Part shown: piece after piece, positions 1 through 4,554 of the stretch
Position numbering within the stretch: the stretch's first letter is position 1
Layout: each line of letters begins with the position of its first letter
NCBI GenBank assembly: GCA_012962595.1
Contig: DTXE01000559.1
Location: 1-5,012 of the forward strand
DNA from: Syntrophaceae bacterium
GTDB taxonomy: Bacteria > Desulfobacterota > DTXE01
Length of the DNA: 5,012 nt
Direction of reading: 5' to 3'
Notes under the pieces: generated by a model
Told to the model about the DNA's origin: nothing
Seen by the model: the letters and a program-made list of their open reading frames with translations, nothing else
Databases searched by the model: none
Program-made: the position numbers and the translations under genes

Positions 1-66
1 AATTCCAAATTCCAAATCCCAAATTCCAAACAATGTTTGGTATTTGATGCTTGGGATTTGGAATTT
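1..66. repeat. Palindromic element made of 7-bp tandem repeats
   Basis: Positions 2-29 are four tandem heptamers: ATTCCAA, ATTCCAA, ATCCCAA, ATTCCAA. The second half is their inverted counterpart. Bases 7-22 are perfectly complementary to 51-66 (16 bp), and bases 21-32 pair with 34-45 with one mismatch. The whole can therefore fold as one long hairpin with a small bulge at 46-50. The element ends 22 nt before the chosen start of the NHL gene, so it lies in that gene's leader or promoter region. It begins at the window edge and may continue upstream. The same heptamer family recurs at 4558-4588. It could be a dispersed intergenic repeat, a transcript-level hairpin or a terminator of an upstream gene; there is no U-tract to favour a terminator. 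Confidence 0.8.
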
Positions 67-72
67 AAACAA

Positions 73-78
73 GAGGAG
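73..78 (+). promoter_or_regulatory. Ribosome binding site that fixes the NHL gene start
   Basis: GAGGAG lies 10 nt before the ATG at 89. An in-frame ATG at 44 also exists, but it sits inside the palindromic repeat, has no Shine-Dalgarno sequence, and would put 15 repeat-derived residues in front of a clean signal peptide. The start at 89 is therefore preferred. Confidence 0.65.
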
Positions 79-88
79 CTATTTTCAC

Positions 89-1051
89 ATGAAATGGCTT
101 GGGAAGCTACTTGGTGCCTTCGTTTTTGTTATTATAATCTTTTTGTTTTTGGCCCCGTATGAGCTTAAGGCCCAGCTAGAAGGTAAACCCGTAGCCTATC
201 TAGACAGTATAATGGAGGATGAAGATGAGGGAAGGCTTTCCTTCCCATCCTTTGTATGGGTAGACCCTGTAATGAAGGAGATTTATATCATAGATGCCAA
301 AAACAGGATCATCATATATACCTCGGATTTCTTCCCTCTATTCACTCTGGATAAAAGGGATGGAATTGAGGCCCCATTAGGTCTTGTGGTAGATAAAGAG
401 GGCAATCTCTATGTAGCACAGGGGCCAAGCAAAAGAAATAAAAGGGCAAGAATTTCTGTATTTAATGCCTGTCTCAAATGGGAGCGGGATATTTATATAA
501 CCGGTTTTGAGGAGGCAGATTCCTTTACCCCCTATAGGCTAGCTATAGATAAAAATGACAATATCTATGTGGCGGGAAATTACAGCTCTAGGGTTCTGGT
601 TATAAATCCACAAGGCCACATCTTAGATATGATTTCTGTCAAAGAAGAAAAAGGTGGAGAGAGGATAAATGTAAAATTGAATGATGTGGCTGTGGATAGA
701 GATGACAGGCTCTATCTCCTGAGTGAACAAGAGAGTCATATCTATGTTTATGATAATAATAGAAAATTCCTCTTTAAATTTGGCCAGAAGGGAGGAAGCA
801 CTGGCAAGCTAAGCCGCCCGCGAGGCTTCTCGATAGATAATCTCAACGGAAGGGTCTATATAGTAGACTACATGCGCCATACCATATCGGCCTATGATAA
901 AGAGGGAAGGTACCTTTTTGAGTTTGGTGGATTGGGCTGGGGGCCAGGTTGGTTTCAGTATCCTAGGGATATATGTATAGACCCTATGGGAAGAGTACTG
1001 GTCGCAGATACCTTTAACGACCGAGTGCAGGTATTTCAGTCTAAGGAGTGA
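89..1051 (+). CDS. Exported NHL-repeat beta-propeller protein
   Basis: This is a 320-residue protein predicted to work outside the cytoplasm. Residues 1-28 form a signal peptide: K2 and K6, a long hydrophobic core at 8-22, and a likely cut after LKA (28). About six NHL-type blades follow, near residues 52-80, 95-126, 147-175, 197-232, 242-280 and 290-317. Most blades carry the recurring pattern of a short hydrophobic strand, D-x-x-G/D, then L/I-Y-V, for example VVDKEGNLYVA (100-110) and IDPMGRVLVAD (297-307). The blade count fits a closed six-bladed propeller, usually a binding scaffold rather than an enzyme. NHL proteins of this kind are often encoded near multiheme cytochromes in metal- and sulfur-cycling anaerobes. 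The stop is followed after 4 nt by the HtrA gene, whose ribosome binding site lies inside this gene's last codons, so the two are probably co-transcribed. The ligand is unknown; fold and export are well supported. Confidence 0.88.
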   Translation: MKWLGKLLGAFVFVIIIFLFLAPYELKAQLEGKPVAYLDSIMEDEDEGRLSFPSFVWVDPVMKEIYIIDAKNRIIIYTSDFFPLFTLDKRDGIEAPLGLVVDKEGNLYVAQGPSKRNKRARISVFNACLKWERDIYITGFEEADSFTPYRLAIDKNDNIYVAGNYSSRVLVINPQGHILDMISVKEEKGGERINVKLNDVAVDRDDRLYLLSEQESHIYVYDNNRKFLFKFGQKGGSTGKLSRPRGFSIDNLNGRVYIVDYMRHTISAYDKEGRYLFEFGGLGWGPGWFQYPRDICIDPMGRVLVADTFNDRVQVFQSKE

Positions 1052-1055
1052 ATAT

Positions 1056-2435
1056 ATGAAAGCCAAATTTATGGCAATTCCCTTTATTATTTTAATTATA
1101 ATTGGGCCAGCCATATCTACACCTTTTGCCCAGACTAACTCCTCACACCAGGCTTCATTACCTCCCCTTGAAAGCCTGCAGAAGACATTTGTTGATATAG
1201 CCCATAGGGTAAGGTCTTCTGTGGTATGTGTTAAGGTTGAAGAGAGTTTCATACATCCCACAGTCCCCGGCAAAAAGGTCCCAAAGGGTGAAATACCCAT
1301 AGAGGCCAAGGGTTCTGGTATAGTTATTGATGAAAAAGGGCATATATTAACCTGTTATCATGTCATTAAAGAGGCAAAGAGTATTAGGGTAGTAGTTTTT
1401 GGTGGCCAGGAGCTCTCTGCCCAGGTTGTGGGTAAAGATGCTACCACAGACTTAGCAGTTTTAAAGGTAGAATCATTAAAAGGACTTACTAAGGCTTGCT
1501 TGGGAGATTCGGACAAGATAAAGATAGGGGAGTGGGCCATCGCAATAGGTAACCCTTATGGCATGGATCAAGCTATAAGGGTGGGAATTATAAGTGGCAT
1601 CGGGCCCCTTGAAGAAGGAACACATGTGTTTGATTTTATTCAAACAGATGCCTCAATTGCACCAGGAGATAGTGGAGGTCCCGCCCTAAATATAAAAGGC
1701 GAGGTTATAGGTATAATCTCTTCCACTCACCATAAGGTTGGCCTGATGATACCGATAAATGTGGCAAAAGAGGTTGCTGAGGAGTTAATAGCAAAGGGTA
1801 AAGCCACCAGAGGATTCTTAGGTGTAAGACCTCAATCCTTAACATTAGATCTGGCCAAGGAATTTGGATTTGATGGTAAAGAGGGGGTATTAGTGGGTGA
1901 TGTTGTAGAGGATGCCCCTGCGGATAAAGGTGGAATAGAAATAGGAGACATAATCCTCAGATTTAATAAGGAGAAAGTTACCAATGCAAGAGAGCTATCA
2001 AGATTGGTTGCTAGGACACCTCCTAATAAGACAGTAGAGATTCAACTATTTAGGAATGGCCACTTAAAGACCTTAGACATTAAGATAGGTGAAGCCAAAG
2101 AAATCCCGGTACTTGCGGAAAGGATAAGTGAGGAGTATGGCATGGTTGCACAGGAAATAACACCAGAATTGATGAAGCGGTTTGGCCTTAAAGAGGGTAA
2201 GGGTGTGGTTATCTCTAAAGTTACACCGGGTACTCCCGCCTCCAGGGCAGGCGTGTGGCCCGGTGATGTTATTGTTGAGGTGAGGAAAAAGAAGATCAGA
2301 GGTCTTGAAGACTATTGCCATATATTGGATGAGATAGAGAGAGGCAGAAATGTGCTCATGTTGATAAAAAGAGGGGAGAGAACCTTTTATGTAGTAGTAA
2401 AACAGGAAAGAGGGCATAGAAGAATTAAGGATTGA
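1056..2435 (+). CDS. htrA: HtrA/Deg-family periplasmic serine protease with two PDZ domains
   Basis: This 459-residue member of peptidase family S1C would degrade or refold damaged exported proteins. Residues 1-25 are a signal peptide ending at PFA, with cleavage near Q26. The trypsin-like domain spans about 45-245. Its triad is visible as H102 (CYHVI), D132 (TTDLAVLKV) and S206 (GDSGGPA), almost the same spacing as H105/D135/S210 of E. coli DegP. PDZ1 runs from about 252 (RGFLGV) to 345 and PDZ2 from about 360 to 450. Length and domain order match DegP/DegQ, which are about 455-475 residues. The active-site motif is GDSGG instead of the more common GNSGG of Deg proteases; this should not abolish activity. 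TAAGGAG at 1042-1048, inside the end of the NHL gene, lies 7 nt before the ATG. The last residues (GHRRIKD) run into a short repeat. Family is certain; the exact orthologue (DegP or DegQ) is not. Confidence 0.95.
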   Translation: MKAKFMAIPFIILIIIGPAISTPFAQTNSSHQASLPPLESLQKTFVDIAHRVRSSVVCVKVEESFIHPTVPGKKVPKGEIPIEAKGSGIVIDEKGHILTCYHVIKEAKSIRVVVFGGQELSAQVVGKDATTDLAVLKVESLKGLTKACLGDSDKIKIGEWAIAIGNPYGMDQAIRVGIISGIGPLEEGTHVFDFIQTDASIAPGDSGGPALNIKGEVIGIISSTHHKVGLMIPINVAKEVAEELIAKGKATRGFLGVRPQSLTLDLAKEFGFDGKEGVLVGDVVEDAPADKGGIEIGDIILRFNKEKVTNARELSRLVARTPPNKTVEIQLFRNGHLKTLDIKIGEAKEIPVLAERISEEYGMVAQEITPELMKRFGLKEGKGVVISKVTPGTPASRAGVWPGDVIVEVRKKKIRGLEDYCHILDEIERGRNVLMLIKRGERTFYVVVKQERGHRRIKD

Positions 2436-2452
2436 GGAGCGAGAATTAAGGA
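2421..2452 (+). repeat. 11-bp direct repeat at the end of the htrA gene
   Basis: AGAATTAAGGA occurs at 2421-2431 and again at 2442-2452, 21 bp apart. The first copy encodes the last residues of the protease and the second is intergenic. The second copy also supplies a strong Shine-Dalgarno-like AAGGAGGT (2448-2455) that has no convincing start codon of its own; a TTG at 2458 is only 3 nt away. It may be a remnant of a dispersed AT-rich repeat. Confidence 0.6.
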
Positions 2453-2461
2453 GGTATTTGT

Positions 2462-2490
2462 TTGACAAAAACCAGTACCATTGTTATCAT
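2462..2490 (+). promoter_or_regulatory. Strong sigma70-type promoter for vapBC
   Basis: TTGACA (2462-2467) is a perfect -35 box. After exactly 17 bp comes TATCAT (2485-2490), one base off the consensus -10 box. Transcription would begin near 2497, about 24 nt before the antitoxin ATG at 2521. The position directly upstream of a toxin-antitoxin pair supports it as the module's own promoter. It also argues against the longer antitoxin reading frame from TTG 2458, because that start would lie upstream of the transcript. Confidence 0.75.
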
Positions 2491-2510
2491 TTAATCATAA
2501 ATGTAATCAT
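2484..2510 (+). promoter_or_regulatory. Candidate antitoxin operator: three TWATCAT repeats
   Basis: TTATCAT (2484-2490), TAATCAT (2492-2498) and TAATCAT (2504-2510) form three direct repeats. They cover the -10 box and the probable transcription start. Ribbon-helix-helix antitoxins bind short repeated sites and repress their own promoters, so this is a natural place for such control. The sequence is AT-rich, so partial coincidence is possible. Confidence 0.4.
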
Positions 2511-2520
2511 TGGAGGGAAT

Positions 2521-2769
2521 ATGGTACGTACTCAAATTCAGTTAACCGAAGAGCAGGTCAAAATTCTAAGAAAACTGGCCTCATCAAGAAACCTTTCTAT
2601 TGCAGCATTGATTCGCCAGGCAGTCGACAACCTGATTAGCTCAAGCACCATTGTAGATATGGAAGAAAGGCGTAAGAGGGCGATTGAGGCCGCTGGACGG
2701 TTTAGCTCAGGCTTAAGCGACCTTTCTACTGAACATGACAAGTATCTTGAAGAAGCATTTAGCGATTGA
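2521..2769 (+). CDS. vapB: Ribbon-helix-helix antitoxin, VapB-type
   Basis: This 82-residue protein would neutralise the downstream PIN toxin and repress the operon. Residues 2-8 (VRTQIQL) are the DNA-contacting beta-strand of a ribbon-helix-helix (CopG/MetJ) fold. Helix 1 is about 9-22 and helix 2 about 26-40 (LSIAALIRQAVDNLI). The charged tail, with DLSTEHDKYLEEAF near 67-80, is the usual toxin-wrapping part. The ATG at 2521 was chosen because GGAGGG (2512-2517) precedes it closely, the protein then starts with the family's conserved MVRTQIQL, and the promoter at 2462-2490 would leave an upstream TTG start untranscribed. The stop codon overlaps the toxin start (TGATG), which couples the two translations. 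The symbol reflects the pairing with a PIN toxin; RHH proteins of this type are sometimes named only CopG-family. Confidence 0.87.
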   Translation: MVRTQIQLTEEQVKILRKLASSRNLSIAALIRQAVDNLISSSTIVDMEERRKRAIEAAGRFSSGLSDLSTEHDKYLEEAFSD

Positions 2770-3167
2770 TGACAATTTTTATTGACACATCGGCTTTTCT
2801 GGCCATTCTTAACAAGGATGATAATAATTATCCAATGGCAAAAAGGCTGTGGAATGAGTTAATTTATTCAGAAAATGTAATGGTAAGTAACAATTATGTA
2901 CTTGTGGAGAGCTTTGCCTTGATACAGCGACGACTTGGCATGGAGGCAGTCAGGACATTTCAGGAAGACATACTGCCCTTGATAAATGTGGAATGGATTA
3001 ATGCTGAGACCCATAGATCAGGGGTAAGCGCTTTCCTCGCTGCATCAAAACGTAAACTAAGCCTCGTTGACTGCGTCAGTTTTGAAATAATGCGACTTTT
3101 AGGGATTAAGACAGCCTTTACCTTTGACCCCCATTTTGGAGAACAGGGTTATAGATGCATCCCTTAG
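2769..3167 (+). CDS. vapC: PIN-domain ribonuclease toxin, VapC-type
   Basis: This 132-residue protein is a probable RNA-cleaving toxin held in check by the preceding antitoxin. The four acidic positions of the PIN active site are visible: D6 (FIDTSAF), E47 (YVLVESFALI), D101 (SLVDCVSF) and D120 (AFTFDPHF). These normally hold Mg2+ or Mn2+. Length matches the family, about 130-145. The ATG at 2769 shares one base with the antitoxin stop (TGATG), the classic toxin-antitoxin arrangement. A TTG at 2766 would add one residue and is less likely. The gene appears intact, with no stop or frameshift. VapC toxins cut tRNA or rRNA; the target of this one cannot be read from sequence. Confidence 0.93.
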   Translation: MTIFIDTSAFLAILNKDDNNYPMAKRLWNELIYSENVMVSNNYVLVESFALIQRRLGMEAVRTFQEDILPLINVEWINAETHRSGVSAFLAASKRKLSLVDCVSFEIMRLLGIKTAFTFDPHFGEQGYRCIP

Positions 3168-3221
3168 CCCTTTCCAATGGATGTCTCCTGATGCAACTCT
3201 TCTGGTGGGATAAGGTATATT

Positions 3222-3728
3222 ATGCAATTAGGATATGAGGATTACAGAGGTTTTATTAAACAACTATTAAATCAAATAGTTGCCTACTTTGGTAGAAAGA
3301 CTATTATAGCCTGTGCCCTTTTTGGCTCCGTGGCCAGGGGTGAGGCCAAGCCTTATAGTGATATTGATATCCTCATAATTCATAAGAAGGTAGGCTTTGA
3401 TCCTATAAAGAGGTTTGTGGATGCCCTTTTAGAGGTTAGAAAACATAAAGAATACTCTATGCTTCTTGAAAGGGGTATCTATCCCCAACCTTCCGTTATA
3501 TTTATGACCCCTCAAGAAATCTCTCATAGGCCCTTGATACTTTTGGACATCATGGATCATGGATTGATCTTAAAGGATGAACGAGGATTTCTTAGGGATT
3601 TGATTCAGAGATTTAAGGAAAGGCTGAGGGAGATGGGGGCCAAAAAGATAATTCACAAAGATGGCAGTTGGGCCTGGGATTTAAAGCCTGACTGGAGGCC
3701 TGGAGAGGTTATCGAGGTCATTCTATGA
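3222..3728 (+). CDS. MNT-type nucleotidyltransferase, partner of a HEPN protein
   Basis: This 168-residue protein belongs to the minimal nucleotidyltransferase group of the DNA polymerase beta superfamily. The nucleotide-binding signature is complete: GS at 35-36 (LFGSVARG) followed by D47 and D49 (YSDIDILI). The third metal-binding acid of the superfamily is not obvious near residues 90-95 (PSVIFMTPQE). The C-terminus has a distinctive Trp-rich stretch, WAWDLKPDWRPGEV (150-163). In characterised MntA-HepT pairs the MNT enzyme silences a HEPN ribonuclease by adding AMP groups to it, and this gene likewise overlaps a HEPN gene (ATGA at 3725-3728). TAAGG (3211-3215) lies 6 nt before the ATG. 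It starts 54 nt after vapC and may share its transcript. The enzyme looks intact although its partner looks broken. Confidence 0.88.
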   Translation: MQLGYEDYRGFIKQLLNQIVAYFGRKTIIACALFGSVARGEAKPYSDIDILIIHKKVGFDPIKRFVDALLEVRKHKEYSMLLERGIYPQPSVIFMTPQEISHRPLILLDIMDHGLILKDERGFLRDLIQRFKERLREMGAKKIIHKDGSWAWDLKPDWRPGEVIEVIL

Positions 3729-4060
3729 CCAACTTCGAGGTCGGAGAGAGGCTCTTAAGAGAGTCTGAGGAATAGCTGGAAGAAATGCACAGGATGGCAC
3801 TTCTTAAGGTGATGGGTGTTGAATATCCAAAGGTACATGACCCAGCAGAGTTTTTCGTAACCGTTGCCGAAGATAGGGATATAGCTTTAGAGGAGGATAC
3901 GAAGGAGAAATTAAAAAGGATTTCAGCGGACTTAGCGGTTAAGAGGGGTCCTGCTTTTTATTTTGAGAAAGAGTATACCAGAAAAGAGGCAGAAGACGCC
4001 AAGGAAGGAGCAGAATACGTACTAAATGTGGCAAAAGATCTCTATATGAGACTGAAATAA
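3725..4060 (+). pseudogene. HEPN-domain gene interrupted by an in-frame TAG
   Basis: The frame opens at ATG 3725, overlapping the MNT stop by 4 nt (ATGA), as expected for the HEPN half of an MNT-HEPN pair. It runs 111 codons but codon 17 is TAG (3773-3775). Coding resumes in the same frame with typical HEPN features: ALLKVMGVEYPKVHD (25-39), and a possible active-site stretch R74-x4-Y79 (RGPAFY) where many HEPN ribonucleases have histidine. From family knowledge, intact members are about 125-140 residues, with a helix rich in R-R-x-Q-E-x-V-E between the first helix and the ALLK segment. That helix seems missing between R23 and M24, so there is probably an internal deletion of roughly 25 residues as well. 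Translation could restart at ATG 3785 or 3794, but no good ribosome binding site is seen and the product would lack helix 1. TAG readthrough or a sequencing error are alternatives to a true pseudogene; neither explains the missing helix. Confidence 0.7.
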
Positions 4061-4100
4061 CATTTTGAAGTTTTGGCATGATATGTGCATATTAACCCAA

Positions 4101-4229
4101 ATGATAAAGTATGCAACTTTTCTGAAGGAGGGCTCTGAAAAGGTCCTTTTCGCTCCTGCTTGTAAAGGTATTGGTTTAGGTGTTAAGGTAGTACATCTAA
4201 AATTTAAGAAAGATAAAGCGAGGAATTAA
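4101..4229 (+). CDS. Possible small ORF, 42 residues, unknown function
   Basis: This frame starts MIKYATFLKEGSEKV and ends KKDKARN. An in-frame ATG at 4083 would add six residues (MCILTQ). It is open back to a stop at 4053-4055 and ends 5 nt before the next gene, so it could be the first gene of a small operon. Composition is protein-like: a basic tail (KFKKDKARN), two cysteines or fewer, and a central glycine-rich patch (CKGIGLGVKV). No ribosome binding site is visible before 4101 and only a weak GAAG 12 nt before 4083. I do not recognise a family. It may be the tail of a decayed gene or simply chance. Confidence 0.3.
   Translation: MIKYATFLKEGSEKVLFAPACKGIGLGVKVVHLKFKKDKARN
4126..4157 (+). 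other. Inverted repeat between the HEPN remnant and the coiled-coil gene
   Basis: GAAAAGG-T-CCTTTTC (4137-4151) is a perfect odd palindrome. It is flanked by complementary AGGAG (4126-4130) and CTCCT (4153-4157). As RNA it would form a 6-bp stem with a GTC loop and an outer stem across an asymmetric bulge. No run of T follows, so a simple intrinsic terminator is not supported. A protein-binding site or chance are both possible, and it lies inside the possible small ORF. Confidence 0.35.
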
Positions 4230-4234
4230 CAAAA

Positions 4235-4486
4235 ATGGATTCGCTATTACCAATCTTTTTGACAATTTTTGGTACCGCCGCCTCAGTAAGCGGTGTGGTT
4301 ATTTATGTTTTTAATGGGACAAGGAAACTGATTGGTGGGACACATAAATTGATCGGTGAAATGCACCAGACTCAGAGAGAAATAAAGGAATTGTTAGTAA
4401 AAATGGATGAACGTAGCGCAAAAATGGATGAACGTGCTGATGAGAGACATAGAGAGGTATTAGAGTTAATTGCCAGAAAGGTTTAA
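4235..4486 (+). CDS. Small membrane-anchored heptad-repeat (coiled-coil) protein
   Basis: This is an 83-residue protein of no named family that I can assign. Residues 4-26 form one hydrophobic membrane segment with almost no charge. The rest is a charged helix carrying two seven-residue duplications: TRKLIGG/THKLIGE (29-42) and KMDERSA/KMDERAD (56-69). The duplications are also clear at DNA level as 21-bp units. Basic residues right after the membrane segment (R30, K31) suggest a cytoplasmic tail. The tail looks like a coiled coil that could pair with itself or with a partner protein. The start at 4235 has only a distant GAGG (4220-4223, 11 nt away), but the membrane segment begins right after it and no other start fits. 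It is transcribed in the same direction as the HEPN remnant and the following cytochrome gene. Reality of the gene is well supported by its structure; function is unknown. Confidence 0.72.
   Translation: MDSLLPIFLTIFGTAASVSGVVIYVFNGTRKLIGGTHKLIGEMHQTQREIKELLVKMDERSAKMDERADERHREVLELIARKV
4316..4357 (+). repeat. Two 21-bp tandem units (first duplication)
   Basis: Units 4316-4336 and 4337-4357 both begin GGGACA and share 16 of 21 bases. They encode the TRKLIGG/THKLIGE heptads. The 21-bp period keeps the frame and adds one heptad per copy. Confidence 0.75.
4399..4440 (+). repeat. Two 21-bp tandem units (second duplication)
   Basis: Units 4399-4419 and 4420-4440 share their first 16 bases exactly (AAAAATGGATGAACGT) and diverge at the end. 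They encode KMDERSA and KMDERAD. The higher identity suggests this duplication is younger than the one at 4316-4357. Confidence 0.8.
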
Positions 4487-4524
4487 ACGGGAAGAGGATA
4501 TAAAAAGATGAAATAATGGACAAA

Positions 4525-4554
4525 AGGGGAGATATTTATTAATGGGGCCATAAG
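4525..4554 (+). promoter_or_regulatory. Possible leader mini-ORF before the cytochrome gene
   Basis: AGGGGAG (4525-4531) is a good Shine-Dalgarno sequence placed 10 nt before ATG 4542. That ATG opens only Met-Gly-Pro and stops at TAA 4551-4553. The cytochrome ATG follows after one base, at 4555, and has no comparable site of its own at normal spacing; GGGG at 4544-4547 is the only alternative. Ribosomes could load at 4542, stop, and restart at 4555. This arrangement may be a control device or a scar of the repeat entering the original start region. Confidence 0.35.

Noticed and set aside
44..88. An upstream ATG at 44 that would extend the NHL protein by 15 residues.
   Set aside because: It lies in the palindromic repeat, has no ribosome binding site, and would put a repeat-coded stretch in front of a complete signal peptide. 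GAGGAG at 73-78 points to ATG 89.
809..1309. Long open frame on the minus strand across the NHL-HtrA junction, and other minus-strand frames within 1158-2741.
   Set aside because: They lie opposite well-supported genes, show no recognisable domain, and have low-complexity or unlikely compositions.
2458..2520. A TTG start at 2458 extending the antitoxin by 21 residues after a strong AAGGAGGT.
   Set aside because: The near-consensus promoter at 2462-2490 starts transcription downstream of this TTG, the spacing from the Shine-Dalgarno is only 3 nt, and the added residues do not match the RHH family start.
3192..3221. TATATT (3216-3221) as a -10 box for a separate promoter of the MNT gene.
   Set aside because: No -35 match lies 16-18 bp upstream, and the hexamer abuts the start codon, which would leave no leader for the visible ribosome binding site.
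4065..4093. TTGAAG and CATATT, 17 bp apart, as a promoter for the small ORF and coiled-coil gene, plus the ATATG-TG-CATAT inverted repeat at 4081-4092.
   Set aside because: Each box matches only four of six consensus bases and the inverted arms are 5 bp, which is expected by chance in DNA this rich in A and T.
2439..4229. GCGAGAATTAA (2439-2449) and GCGAGGAATTAA (4218-4229) bracket the accessory block and could be insertion-site duplications.
   Set aside because: The two differ by a one-base insertion, are short and AT-rich, and no integrase, transposase or inverted ends accompany them. Chance is as likely.
4517..4545. TGGACA (4517-4522) as a -35 box for the cytochrome gene.
   Set aside because: No acceptable -10 box is found at 16-18 bp; the TATTTA at 4533 is too close.
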